Of a stretch of 46,945 nucleotides of DNA, positions 9,678 through 17,285 are shown piece after piece. The position numbers were made by a program, and so were the translations under genes. This stretch comes from Burkholderiaceae bacterium (GTDB lineage Bacteria; Pseudomonadota; Gammaproteobacteria; Burkholderiales; Burkholderiaceae_E): contig JANJTK010000227.1 of the NCBI GenBank assembly GCA_024711155.1, forward strand, positions 1-46,945, given 5' to 3'. The notes beneath the pieces are model-generated. The model was not told the DNA's origin. It saw only the letters and a list, made by a program, of their open reading frames with translations, and did no database searches. Position 1 is the stretch's first letter, and each line of letters opens with the position of its first letter.

Positions 9678-10132
9678 AGGCGGTCCTCGACACCAACGTC
9701 TGGCTCGACTGGCTCGTCTTCGCTGACCCCGGCGTGCAGCCGATCGTGCGCGGCGCCGAAGCCGGCGTGCTGCATCTGGTCGCCACCGAGCAGACGCGCG
9801 ACGAGTGGCGCGACGTGATCGCCCGCGCGCAGTTCGGTCTCGACGAGCAAGCGCGCGCCGCGGCGGCCGCCGCCCATGACAGCCGCGTGCGGCTGCGCCC
9901 GCGCGCCCCCGCGTGCGCGCTGCGCTGCCGCGATCGCGACGACCAGAAGTTCGTCGACCTCGCGATCGCCGAGGCCGCCAGCTGGCTCGTCACGAAGGAC
10001 AAGGCGCTGCTCGCGCTGGCGCGCCACGCAGCGCGCTCGCACGCGCTGGCGATCGTGCGCCCCGATGCGCCGTCACTGCGCGATGCGCTGGCGGCGGCGG
10101 TGGGGACTGCGGCTGCGGCTGCGAACCTATAA
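9674..10132 (+). CDS. PIN-domain protein (putative toxin-like ribonuclease)
   Basis: A 152-residue PIN-domain protein of the COG1569/TIGR00305 type. PIN domains are Mg-dependent RNases. Candidate acidic residues are D6 (LDTNVWLDW), the glutamate in TRDEWRDV, the aspartates of CRDRDDQKFVDLAI and the aspartate in LVTKDKALLALA. No antitoxin gene is adjacent. It is translationally coupled to murB by an ATGA overlap, which is unusual for a classical toxin-antitoxin pair and suggests a housekeeping role. Target and activity are unknown. Confidence 0.85.
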   Translation: MKAVLDTNVWLDWLVFADPGVQPIVRGAEAGVLHLVATEQTRDEWRDVIARAQFGLDEQARAAAAAAHDSRVRLRPRAPACALRCRDRDDQKFVDLAIAEAASWLVTKDKALLALARHAARSHALAIVRPDAPSLRDALAAAVGTAAAAANL

Positions 10133-10133
10133 T
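10128..10133 (+). promoter_or_regulatory. Consensus -10 (TATAAT) for the aminotransferase gene
   Basis: A perfect TATAAT overlaps the stop codon of the PIN gene, 27 bases before the next ATG. No convincing -35 is seen at 16-18 bases. A GGGAG ribosome site follows at about 10146. This implies a separate promoter for the aminotransferase. Confidence 0.5.
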
Positions 10134-10159
10134 CGACTCAACTCCGGGAGCACGCCGCC

Positions 10160-11320
10160 ATGAACCACCCGCAGAGCCTTCCCGCGCTCGAAAGCAAGCT
10201 GCCCCGCGTAGGCACGACGATCTTCACCGTGATGTCCGCGCTGGCGGTGGAGCACGGCGCGGTCAACCTCGGCCAGGGCTTCCCGGATTTCGATTGCGAT
10301 CCGCGGCTGGTCGACGCCGTGACCGGCGCCATGCGCTCGGGCTGCAACCAGTATCCGCCGATGGCCGGCGTCGTCGCGCTGCGCGAAGCCATCGCCGCGA
10401 AGATCGAGGCCTGCACCGGCAGCCGCTACGACCCGAACACCGAGATCACGGTCACCGCTGGCGCGACGCAGGCGATCTTCACGGCGGTGATGGCGCTCGT
10501 GCGTCCCGGCGACGAGGTGATCGTCATCGAACCCGTCTACGACAGCTACGTGCCGGCGATCGAACTTGCCGGCGGCACGGCGGTCGCGGTGGCGATGGAC
10601 GCGCACTTCCGCGTGCCGTGGGACGCGGTGCGCGCGGCGGTCACGCCGCGCACGCGCGCGATCATGATCAACTCGCCGCACAACCCGAGCGGGACGATCC
10701 TGCGCGAGGCCGACCTGCGCGAACTCGAAGCCATCGTCGCCGCCCACGAATTGTTCGTGATCTCCGACGAAGTCTACGAACACATGGTGTTCGACGGCGA
10801 GACGCACGAGTCGGTGAGCCGGCATCCGCTGCTCGCCGCGCGCGCCTTCGTCGTGTCGTCGTTCGGCAAGACCTTCCACGTGACCGGCTGGAAGGTCGGC
10901 TACTGCGCCGCCCCGGCCGCGCTGACGGCCGAGTTCCGCAAGGTGCACCAGTTCAACGTGTTCACCGTGAACACGCCGATGCAGCACGGGCTGGCCTCGT
11001 ACCTGTCCGACCCCGCGCCGTGGCTCGGGCTGCCCGCCTTCTACCAGCTCAAGCGCGACCTGTTCCGCACCGGACTGGCCGGCTCGCGCTTCCGCCTGCT
11101 GCCGGCCGAGGGAACGTACTTCCAGCTGGCCGACTACGGGGCGATCTCGGATCGCAGCGAGTTCGAGTTCGCGAAGTGGCTGACGGCCGAGGTCGGAGTC
11201 GCCGCGATCCCGCTGTCGGCGTTCTATCAGCGCCCGGTCGAGAACCGGATCGTGCGATTCTGCTTCGCGAAGACCGACGACACGCTGCAGCGCGCTCTGG
11301 AGCGCCTGGCGACGCTCTGA
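10160..11320 (+). CDS. ybdL: PLP-dependent aminotransferase, YbdL/methionine aminotransferase type
   Basis: A 386-residue fold-type I, class I/II aminotransferase. The closest known pattern is E. coli YbdL, which transaminates methionine and aromatic amino acids. Visible motifs are NLGQGFPDFD, NQYPPMAGVVALREAIA, INSPHNPSGTIL, the PLP aspartate in FVISDEVYEH, and the Schiff-base lysine near residue 236 in SSFGKTFHVTGWKVGY. The arginine pair near the C-terminus (ENRIVRFCFAKTD) fits substrate carboxylate binding. It has its own -10 and ribosome site. A kynurenine aminotransferase or methionine-salvage role is an alternative reading. Confidence 0.87.
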   Translation: MNHPQSLPALESKLPRVGTTIFTVMSALAVEHGAVNLGQGFPDFDCDPRLVDAVTGAMRSGCNQYPPMAGVVALREAIAAKIEACTGSRYDPNTEITVTAGATQAIFTAVMALVRPGDEVIVIEPVYDSYVPAIELAGGTAVAVAMDAHFRVPWDAVRAAVTPRTRAIMINSPHNPSGTILREADLRELEAIVAAHELFVISDEVYEHMVFDGETHESVSRHPLLAARAFVVSSFGKTFHVTGWKVGYCAAPAALTAEFRKVHQFNVFTVNTPMQHGLASYLSDPAPWLGLPAFYQLKRDLFRTGLAGSRFRLLPAEGTYFQLADYGAISDRSEFEFAKWLTAEVGVAAIPLSAFYQRPVENRIVRFCFAKTDDTLQRALERLATL

Positions 11321-11324
11321 CCTC

Positions 11325-11380
11325 CTGGCGCCATGGCGCCCTGACGCCCTGACGCCCTGACGCCCTGACGCCTTGGCGCT
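11325..11380 (+). repeat. Octanucleotide tandem array with embedded perfect palindrome
   Basis: Seven successive 8-base units follow the aminotransferase stop: CTGGCGCC, ATGGCGCC, four identical CTGACGCC, and TTGGCGCT. The first units form a 14-bp perfect palindrome (GGCGCCATGGCGCC, 11327-11340). It lies in the gap between convergent genes. It is a candidate variable-number locus; no coding role is seen. Confidence 0.9.
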
Positions 11381-11429
11381 CCGACGCGCCGGGCAGCGCC
11401 CGACGCGGTCGCCCGCCGCAGTGCGGCGA

Positions 11430-11642
11430 TCAGCCCGAAGCGCCGCCGTCGCCTTCCGCCGCGTCGCTCGCGCCGTCGGACGCTGCTCCTTCGGACGTCC
11501 CCTCGTCGGGCGCCCCCTCGTCGGGAGCTTCGGCGCCCGCGCCCTCAGGCTGCTCGGCCTTGCGCTTGAGCTTCTCTTCCTTCTTCTGCTTCTTGGCCAG
11601 CTCGCGCTGTCTCTTCGCGAATGCGTAGTTCGGTTTTGCCAA
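11430..11642 (-). CDS. Small charge-segregated protein of unknown function
   Basis: A 70-residue protein with a strongly basic N-terminal half (KPNYAFAKRQRELAKKQKKE) and an acidic, Gly/Ala-rich C-terminal half (DEGAPDEGTSEGA and similar). The likely start is TTG at 11642, preceded by GGGGA about eight bases upstream; the open frame continues upstream but the extension looks non-coding. Similar short KPNY-type basic proteins occur in Burkholderiales as hypothetical proteins. The acidic tail contains imperfect repeats (DEGAPDEGTSEGA). It lies 93 bases downstream of arfB on the same strand. Binding to RNA or ribosomes is conceivable, but this is inference only. Confidence 0.65.
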   Translation of the reverse strand: MAKPNYAFAKRQRELAKKQKKEEKLKRKAEQPEGAGAEAPDEGAPDEGTSEGAASDGASDAAEGDGGASG

Positions 11643-11735
11643 TCTGTGGTCCCCCGTTGCCGGTCGTGTCGTAAAACCTGCCCGCCGCCATTGTCGCGGC
11701 TCTTGGCCGCCAACGCCAATCGGCACGCCGGCTGC

Positions 11736-12137
11736 TCAATCGAGCAGCTTGCGGCGCAAGGCCTTGACTTCCCCGCGGCGCACCTTCTCGTCGACGCGCC
11801 GGGCGCGCGCGCCGGCGCTCGGGCGGGTCGGCCGGCGCTCGGGCGCCTCGTGCGCCGCAGCATCGACCAGCGCCTGCAACCGGGCGATCGCGTCCTCGCG
11901 GTTGCGCTCGAGGCTGCGGAAACGCTGTGCCTTGATGACGACGACCCCGTCGGCCGTGATCCGCCGGTCGTCGAGCGCCAGCAGCCGCTCCCTGATCCGC
12001 GCCGGCAGCGACGACGCGTCGATCGCGAACCTGATCTGGACCGCGTTCGACACCTTGTTGACGTTCTGCCCACCGGCGCCCTGGGCCCGGATGGCGCTGA
12101 ACTCGATTTCGTCCTCGCGCACGCGCGGCGCGCTCAT
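11736..12137 (-). CDS. arfB: Alternative ribosome-rescue factor B (YaeJ-type peptidyl-tRNA hydrolase)
   Basis: A 133-residue class I release-factor-like protein that frees stalled ribosomes by hydrolysing peptidyl-tRNA without a stop codon. The catalytic GGQ lies at residues 22-24 (AIRAQGAGGQNVNKVSNAV). The basic C-terminal tail (ARRVDEKVRRGEVKALRRK), which in ArfB inserts in the empty mRNA channel, is present. Length agrees with ArfB (about 140) and is far shorter than RF1/RF2. It ends just upstream of the small basic/acidic protein gene and may be co-transcribed with it. Confidence 0.93.
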   Translation of the reverse strand: MSAPRVREDEIEFSAIRAQGAGGQNVNKVSNAVQIRFAIDASSLPARIRERLLALDDRRITADGVVVIKAQRFRSLERNREDAIARLQALVDAAAHEAPERRPTRPSAGARARRVDEKVRRGEVKALRRKLLD

Positions 12138-12168
12138 CGCGGGTGCTCCCCGGGCGGCACGGATCGCC

Positions 12169-13110
12169 TCACGTCGTCAGGCCTTTCAGCAGCGGCGTGT
12201 CGTGCTCGATCAGGAACTCCTCGGCGGTCTCGATGATGAAGTAGCGAAACGCCTCCGCCGCCGGCGAGAGCACCTTGGACAGCAGGTGGACGACGTTCCA
12301 GCTGCGCATGACCGGCGTGTCCTCGACGGCCAGCACGTGCATCAGGCCGCTGCGCACCTCGAGTCCGATCGTGTGCAAGGACAGGAAGCTCAGCCCCAGG
12401 CCGGCGATCACCGCCTGCTTGATCGCCTCGTTGTTCGACATCTCCATCGAGATCCGCGGCTCGAACGAGTGCGCCTTGAAGAACGACTCCATGACGCTGC
12501 GCGTGCCCGAATCGGGCTCGCGCACGATGAACGGGTACGGCGCCAGCGACCGCACCGGCGGGTGCCCGACGCGCAGCAGCGGATGCCCGGGCGGGCACAC
12601 GAACACCAGCGGATGCGCGGCGAACGGCTCTGCGCGCGCGGCGACTTCCTTCGGCGGGCGGCCCATCACCGCCAGATCGACTTCACTCTGCTGCAGCAGC
12701 TGCACCAGCTGTTCGCGGTTGTCCGCAACCCGCAGGCGGACGTCGATCCCGGGGTGCTGCTCGCGAAAGCGCACCAGCAGGTGCGGCACGAAGTACTTCG
12801 CGGTGCTCACGATGCCGATCGTCAGCAGGCCGGTCTCGAGACGCTTGAAGCGCGCCATCGCGTCGTCGGCCTCCTTCAGGGTTGCGATCAGCCGCCGCGC
12901 GTAGACGAGGTAGTACTCTCCGGCGGTGGTCAGCGAGACCTTGCGCCCTTCGCGCTCGAACAGCGGCAACCCGATCCGGTCCTCGAGCTCCTTGACCTGC
13001 ATCGTGACGGCCGGCGGCGTCAGGTGCATCGACTCGGCGGCACGCGCGAAACTGAGGTGGCGCGCGACCTCCGCGAACACCTTGAGTTGCCGGAAAGTGA
13101 CGTTGCTCAC
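12169..13110 (-). CDS. cbbR: LysR-type regulator CbbR
   Basis: A 313-residue LysR-family regulator with an N-terminal winged helix-turn-helix (TFRQLKVFAEVARHLSFARAAESMHLTPPAVTMQVKELED) and a C-terminal effector domain (from about residue 90, TIGIVSTAKYFVPHLL). Sequence pattern and position, divergent from fbp and prk, identify it as CbbR, which activates Calvin-cycle operons in response to metabolites such as RuBP or NADPH depending on species. The 149-base intergenic region is markedly AT-rich and contains a perfect inverted repeat. The gene is autonomous; its stop is 31 bases from arfB. Confidence 0.9.
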   Translation of the reverse strand: MSNVTFRQLKVFAEVARHLSFARAAESMHLTPPAVTMQVKELEDRIGLPLFEREGRKVSLTTAGEYYLVYARRLIATLKEADDAMARFKRLETGLLTIGIVSTAKYFVPHLLVRFREQHPGIDVRLRVADNREQLVQLLQQSEVDLAVMGRPPKEVAARAEPFAAHPLVFVCPPGHPLLRVGHPPVRSLAPYPFIVREPDSGTRSVMESFFKAHSFEPRISMEMSNNEAIKQAVIAGLGLSFLSLHTIGLEVRSGLMHVLAVEDTPVMRSWNVVHLLSKVLSPAAEAFRYFIIETAEEFLIEHDTPLLKGLTT

Positions 13111-13132
13111 GGACGATGCAGGCCTCGCTTGA

Positions 13133-13174
13133 TGATTCAGCTATTTCTGAATCAAATTAAAACAATATCTGAAT
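13133..13174. promoter_or_regulatory. CbbR operator: palindrome plus a phased half-site
   Basis: TGATTCAG (13133-13140), six bases, CTGAATCA (13147-13154) is a perfect 8-bp inverted repeat. It contains TCA-N8-TGA, consistent with the LysR/CbbR TNA-spaced-TNA type of site. A further half-site CTGAAT at 13169-13174 repeats the right arm 22 bases on, two helical turns away. It lies 23 bases from the cbbR start codon and about 85 bases from the fbp start. Confidence 0.75.
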
Positions 13175-13259
13175 TTTTCTTAGCCAACAACCGATCTATC
13201 GTTCAAGCCATCCCGTCGAACGACGGCGGGCCCGAGCAATCCCGCGCTGGGAGGCTACC

Positions 13260-14351
13260 GTGAAGACGACCCACAACGCGACCCACAATGCGACCGGCAC
13301 CGCGACCGGCGACGCCCCCTCGATCGACCTCCACGACTGGCTGGCGACTTGCCCGCCCGGGCTCGGCGCGACCGTCGAAGCGCTGGCCGGCGCCTGCGCG
13401 CGGATCGCCGAGGCTGCCGCGCTGGGCGAACTCGCAGGCCTCGCCGGCTACACCGAGCATTGCAACAGCCAGGGGGAAATGCAGACCCGCCTCGACCTCT
13501 TCGCCGACGACTGCGTGGCGCAGGCGCTGGCCGGTTGCAGTCACGTCGCGGGCTGGGCGAGCGAGGAGCACGACGAGCCGACCATTCCCGAGGCGAGCGC
13601 GCTCACCGGCGAGTACCTGGTCGTGTTCGACCCCCTCGACGGCTCGTCCAACATCGACGCCAACATCTCGGTCGGCACGATCTTCTCGATCCTGCCGCAT
13701 CCCTTTCGCGGCACCTCGCCCGGCGCCGCCGGATTCCTGCAGCCGGGGCGGCGTCAGGTCGCCGCCGGCTATGCGATCTACGGCCCGGCAAGCCTGCTGG
13801 TGCTCAGTTGCGGCAACGGCGTCGCCGCATTCACGCTCGATCGCCGCACCGGGAAGTGGTTGCGGACCCGCGAAGCGATCCGCGTGCCGGAGCAGACGCG
13901 CGAGTTCGCGATCAACGCGTCGAACCAGCGCTTCTGGGAGAAGCCGGTCCAGCGCTACGTGTCCGAATGCGTCGCCGGCGAGACCGGGCCGCGCAGCAAG
14001 GACTTCAACATGCGCTGGGTCGCGAGCCTGGTCGCCGAGGTGCACCGGATCCTGTCGCGCGGCGGCGTCTTCCTCTATCCGCGCGACACGCGCGCGCCGT
14101 ACAAGCCGGGGCGACTGCGGCTGATGTACGAGGCGGCGCCGATGGCGTTCCTGATGGAGCAGGCTGGCGCGGGCGCGGTCACCGGCACGCGTCCGCTGCT
14201 CGACGTCGTGCCGGACACGCTGCACCAGCGCGTCCCGGTGATCGTCGGCTCGAGCGCCGAGGTCGACCTGATCGTGCGCTACCACGCCGACCCGAACGAG
14301 AACGTCTCGTGGCAGTTGTTCGGTTCGCGCTCGCTCTTCGTGCGCGCCTGA
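13260..14351 (+). CDS. fbp: Fructose-1,6-bisphosphatase class I (Calvin-cycle CbbF type)
   Basis: A 363-residue class I fructose-1,6-bisphosphatase, hydrolysing fructose-1,6-bisphosphate (and, in Calvin-cycle variants, often sedoheptulose-1,7-bisphosphate). The metal/active-site signature is VVFDPLDGSSNIDANISVGTIFSI (split by its conserved DPLDGSS core), preceded by GWASEEHDEP. The catalytic C-terminal part YPRDTRAPYKPGRLRLMYEA is intact. The start is GTG at 13260 with GGGAGG five bases upstream; no ATG exists nearby. The first 20 residues are a Thr/Asn/Ala-rich extension (THNATHNATGTATG). It is followed by prk after 25 bases, so the two are one operon controlled by CbbR. Confidence 0.95.
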   Translation: MKTTHNATHNATGTATGDAPSIDLHDWLATCPPGLGATVEALAGACARIAEAAALGELAGLAGYTEHCNSQGEMQTRLDLFADDCVAQALAGCSHVAGWASEEHDEPTIPEASALTGEYLVVFDPLDGSSNIDANISVGTIFSILPHPFRGTSPGAAGFLQPGRRQVAAGYAIYGPASLLVLSCGNGVAAFTLDRRTGKWLRTREAIRVPEQTREFAINASNQRFWEKPVQRYVSECVAGETGPRSKDFNMRWVASLVAEVHRILSRGGVFLYPRDTRAPYKPGRLRLMYEAAPMAFLMEQAGAGAVTGTRPLLDVVPDTLHQRVPVIVGSSAEVDLIVRYHADPNENVSWQLFGSRSLFVRA

Positions 14352-14376
14352 ACTGCGGAACCGAGCGAGCGACGCC

Positions 14377-15252
14377 ATGTCCAGGAAGCACCCGATCATC
14401 GCGGTCACTGGTTCGAGCGGCGCCGGCACCAGCACCGTCAAGCGCACCTTCGAGGCGATCTTCCGCCGCGAAGGCGTGCGGGCGGCGACCATCGAGGGGG
14501 ACGCATTCCACCGCTACGAGCGCAAGGAAATGAAGGAGCGCCTCGCCGAGGCCGATCGCGCGGGACGCCCGCTCAGCCACTTCGGACCCGAGTCCAACGA
14601 GTGGGCCGAGCTCGAGCGGCAGTTCCGGGCCTACGGCGAGAGCGGGCGCTGCCGCACGCGCCTCTACCTGCACAACGACGACGAAGCGGCGCCGTGGAAG
14701 CAGCCGCCCGGAACCTTCACGCCATGGCAGGACACCCCGGTCGACACCGACCTGCTGTTCTACGAGGGACTGCACGGCTGCGTGAAGATCGACGGCGTCG
14801 ACCTCGCGCGCCACGTCGACCTGAAGATCGGGGTCGTGCCGATCATCAACCTCGAGTGGATCCAGAAGATCCATCGCGACACCCGCGAGCGCGGCTATTC
14901 GAAGGAGGCGGTCGCCGACACCATCCTGAGGCGGATGCACGACTACGTGCACTACATCTGCCCGCAGTTCGCCGAAACCGACATCAACTTCCAGCGCGTA
15001 CCCGTGGTCGACACCTCGAACCCGTTCATCGCGCGCGACATCCCGACCGCCGGCGAAAGCATGACGGTGATCCGCTTCCGCAATCCGCGCGGCATCGACT
15101 TCCCTTACCTGCTGTCGATGATCGGCGAGTCGTTCATGTCGCGCGCCAACACGATCGTCGTGCCGGGCGGCAAGATGGACCTGGCGATGCAGCTGATCCT
15201 GACGCCGATGATCCTGCGCCTGATGGAAATCCGGCGCGCGCAACTCGCCTGA
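14377..15252 (+). CDS. prkB: Phosphoribulokinase (class I, proteobacterial)
   Basis: A 291-residue phosphoribulokinase making ribulose-1,5-bisphosphate, the RuBisCO substrate, from ribulose-5-phosphate and ATP. The P-loop is AVTGSSGAGTSTVKRTF (about residues 10-25), followed by EGDAFHRYERKEMKERL and LFYEGLHG, and the NLEWIQKIHRD segment is conserved. Length and motifs fit the octameric proteobacterial CbbP/PrkB class rather than the plant/cyanobacterial class. It is co-transcribed with fbp. PRK is essentially diagnostic for the Calvin cycle when RuBisCO is present; RuBisCO genes are not in the window. Confidence 0.96.
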   Translation: MSRKHPIIAVTGSSGAGTSTVKRTFEAIFRREGVRAATIEGDAFHRYERKEMKERLAEADRAGRPLSHFGPESNEWAELERQFRAYGESGRCRTRLYLHNDDEAAPWKQPPGTFTPWQDTPVDTDLLFYEGLHGCVKIDGVDLARHVDLKIGVVPIINLEWIQKIHRDTRERGYSKEAVADTILRRMHDYVHYICPQFAETDINFQRVPVVDTSNPFIARDIPTAGESMTVIRFRNPRGIDFPYLLSMIGESFMSRANTIVVPGGKMDLAMQLILTPMILRLMEIRRAQLA

Positions 15253-15268
15253 GCAGAAACCCGCAGCC

Positions 15269-15784
15269 TCAGGCCAGCAGCCCCTCGTAGACCGCAAGGT
15301 CAGAGGCGGAGAAGCAGCAGAAGACGACCTCCTCGATCGACGGATGCGCGGCCAGCGCCTCACGCACCGTCGCCAGCGCGACTCGCGCGGCCTGCTCGAC
15401 CGGATAGCCGTAGACGCCGGTGGCGATCGACGGGAACGCCAGCGTGCGAACGCCCGCGGCGCCGGCGACTTCGATCGAGCGCCGATAGCACGACGCGAGC
15501 AGCGCCGGTTCGCGCAGGCGCCCGCCGTGCCAGACCGGACCGACGGTGTGAATCACGTAGCGGGCGCGCAACCGATGGCCCGACGTGAGTTTCGCGTCGC
15601 CGGTGCGGCAGCCTCCGAGCGCCCGGCACTCGGCCAGCAGGCCCGGCCCGGCCGCGCGATGGATCGCCCCGTCGACGCCACCGCCACCCAGCAGCGTCGT
15701 GTTCGCCGCATTGACGATGGCGTCGACCGCCAGCGTCGTGATGTCGGCCCGCACGGCACGCAGGATGGCAGCCATGGGCCGCAT
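15269..15784 (-). CDS. ymdB: Macro-domain protein (O-acetyl-ADP-ribose deacetylase type)
   Basis: A 171-residue macro domain of the YmdB/MacroD class, which hydrolyses O-acetyl-ADP-ribose and can reverse mono-ADP-ribosylation. Motifs: [27 protein letters not shown] (ADP-ribose loop with the catalytic-loop Asn and Asp), [10 protein letters not shown], and [15 protein letters not shown] at 15784 is preceded by AGAAGG; a second ATG lies three codons later. A longer open frame upstream antisense to the neighbouring LysR gene is spurious. It is convergent with prk and divergent from a LysR regulator with only 42 bases between their starts. Confidence 0.92.
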   Translation of the reverse strand: MRPMAAILRAVRADITTLAVDAIVNAANTTLLGGGGVDGAIHRAAGPGLLAECRALGGCRTGDAKLTSGHRLRARYVIHTVGPVWHGGRLREPALLASCYRRSIEVAGAAGVRTLAFPSIATGVYGYPVEQAARVALATVREALAAHPSIEEVVFCCFSASDLAVYEGLLA

Positions 15785-15826
15785 CTTCGCACCTTCTGGA
15801 ATAATCGCGCCTACCGGCCGCACCGC

Positions 15827-16729
15827 ATGGACCGCTTCAAGCAGATCGAAACCTTCGTCGCCGTCGCCGCGCGCGGAAGCCTGTCGGCCGTCGCGCAGGC
15901 CGAGGGCATCGCACCCGCGGTCATCGGGCGGCGCATCGACGCGCTCGAGGACCGGCTCGGGGTCAAGCTGCTGGTGCGCACCACGCGCCGGATCACGCTG
16001 ACCTTCGAGGGCAGCGCCTTTCTCGAGGACTGCCAGCGCCTGCTGCGCGACTTCCACGACGCCGAGGCCTCGGTGTCGCTGGGCGGGGTCAAGGCGAGCG
16101 GGCACCTGCGAGTCACCGCCCCGGCCGGATTCGGCCGGGCTCACGTCGCGCCGCTCGTGCCGGCGTTTCTCGATGCGCACCCGGACGTCTCGATCTCGCT
16201 CGACCTCAACGACCGGCTCGCCGACCTCGTCAACGAGGGGCTGGACGTGGCGATCCGCATCGGCGCGCTCGACGACTCGAGCCTCGTCGGCGTGAAGCTG
16301 GCGTCGAACCGGCGCGTGGTCGTCGCCAGCCCCGCCTACCTCGCAGCTCGCGGCGAGCCAGCCACGCCGGCCGACCTGTCCCGCCACGACTGCCTGACCT
16401 TCGGCACCTACGGCAACCAGGCGCGCGGCTGGCAGTTCACGATCGACGGCCGCGTCGTGTCGATGCGCGTGTCGGGAACGATGGACTGCAACGACGGGGC
16501 GGTGCTGCGCGACTGGGCGCTGGCCGGGCGCGGACTGGCGTGGCGCTCGCTATGGGAGGTCGGGGAGGACCTGCGCGCCGGCCGCCTGCGCAGCGTGCTC
16601 GACGGCCATGCGGCGCCCGACAACGCGGTGTACGCGGTCTTCCCGCAGCGCAAGCACCTGCCGCTGCGCGTTCGCATGTTCGTCGACCACCTGAAGGATT
16701 CGTACGGCGATCCCGCCTACTGGCGCTGA
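15827..16729 (+). CDS. LysR-family transcriptional regulator
   Basis: A 300-residue LysR-type regulator. The N-terminal HTH is [20 protein letters not shown] with [20 protein letters not shown]-type recognition residues; the effector domain begins near residue 88 ([14 protein letters not shown]). This pattern belongs to the DsdC/AaeR-like group of LysR proteins that often control a divergent neighbour. The divergent gene is the macro-domain protein, with a 42-base shared control region, so joint regulation is likely. The effector is unknown. An in-frame open stretch upstream overlaps the macro-domain gene and is not coding. Confidence 0.9.
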   Translation: MDRFKQIETFVAVAARGSLSAVAQAEGIAPAVIGRRIDALEDRLGVKLLVRTTRRITLTFEGSAFLEDCQRLLRDFHDAEASVSLGGVKASGHLRVTAPAGFGRAHVAPLVPAFLDAHPDVSISLDLNDRLADLVNEGLDVAIRIGALDDSSLVGVKLASNRRVVVASPAYLAARGEPATPADLSRHDCLTFGTYGNQARGWQFTIDGRVVSMRVSGTMDCNDGAVLRDWALAGRGLAWRSLWEVGEDLRAGRLRSVLDGHAAPDNAVYAVFPQRKHLPLRVRMFVDHLKDSYGDPAYWR

Positions 16730-16749
16730 ACCGCGCGCAGAAAGGAAAA

Positions 16750-16770
16750 GGGCAGCCGTTGGGGCTGCCC
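16750..16770 (-). terminator. Intrinsic terminator between LysR and SWIB genes
   Basis: GGGCAGCC, five-base loop, GGCTGCCC form a perfect 8-bp stem. Read on the minus strand it is followed by TTTTCCTTT, so it ends the SWIB-protein transcript. On the plus strand the tail is only TTCCCG, a weak terminator for the LysR gene. Confidence 0.8.
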
Positions 16771-16793
16771 TTCCCGACCGGCCGGAGCGCGGA

Positions 16794-17180
16794 TTACTTC
16801 AGGTGCTTGCCGACCAGTCCGCTCATCTCGAACATGGTCGCCTGGGCCTTGCCGAAGACCTGCCGGAGCTTCTCGTCGGCGTTGATCAGGCGCTTGTTGG
16901 CGGCGTCCTGCAGCTTGCCCTTCTTGATGTAGTCCCACAGCCGCTTGACCACCTCGGTGCGCGGCAGGGGCTTGTCGCCGACGATCGAGGCCAGCGCGGC
17001 GCTCGGGGTCAGCGCCTTCATGAACGCGGCGTTGGGCTTGCGGGCCTTCTTGGCGGCCGGCTTCTTCGCAGCGGCCTTCTTGGCGGCCGGCTTCTTGGCC
17101 GGCGCCTTCTTCGCGGCCGGCTTCTTGGCCGGCGCCTTCTTCGCGGCAGGTTTCTTGGCAGCCTTCTTGGCAGTGGCCAT
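16794..17180 (-). CDS. SWIB/MDM2-domain protein with histone H1-like N-terminal tail
   Basis: A 128-residue DNA-associated protein. Residues 1-45 are an Ala/Lys/Pro-rich tail of repeated AAKKP/APAKKP units like histone H1 or bacterial H1-like proteins. Residues about 50-128 form a SWIB domain (FMKALTPSAALASIVGDKPL, then TEVVKRLWDYIKKGKLQD and LRQVFGKAQATMFEM). SWIB domains occur in eukaryotic chromatin remodellers and in chlamydial and some proteobacterial proteins. ATG at 17180 has a strong AGGAGG site; an upstream in-frame ATG gives a less likely extension. A nucleoid-associated role is inferred from composition. Its own terminator follows. Confidence 0.9.
   Translation of the reverse strand: MATAKKAAKKPAAKKAPAKKPAAKKAPAKKPAAKKAAAKKPAAKKARKPNAAFMKALTPSAALASIVGDKPLPRTEVVKRLWDYIKKGKLQDAANKRLINADEKLRQVFGKAQATMFEMSGLVGKHLK
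17061..17150 (-). repeat. 30-bp tandem repeats coding the H1-like tail
   Basis: Blocks 17091-17120 and 17121-17150 are nearly identical and 17061-17090 is a diverged third copy. The period is 30 bases, i.e. ten residues of the AAKKAPAKKP type. Such an array can change length in frame. Confidence 0.85.
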
Positions 17181-17285
17181 TCTCGATCCTCCTGAATCCA
17201 TGGGTGCGTTGTTCGTTTCGAACAGCGCGGTTTCAGAGGGAAAACGCGCTCTCTCCACAGAAGCGAAGCATGACGCGTCTTGCAC

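Noticed and set aside
9674-10132. Classical toxin-antitoxin module
   Set aside because: No small DNA-binding or antitoxin-like gene precedes or follows the PIN gene; neighbours are murB and an aminotransferase.
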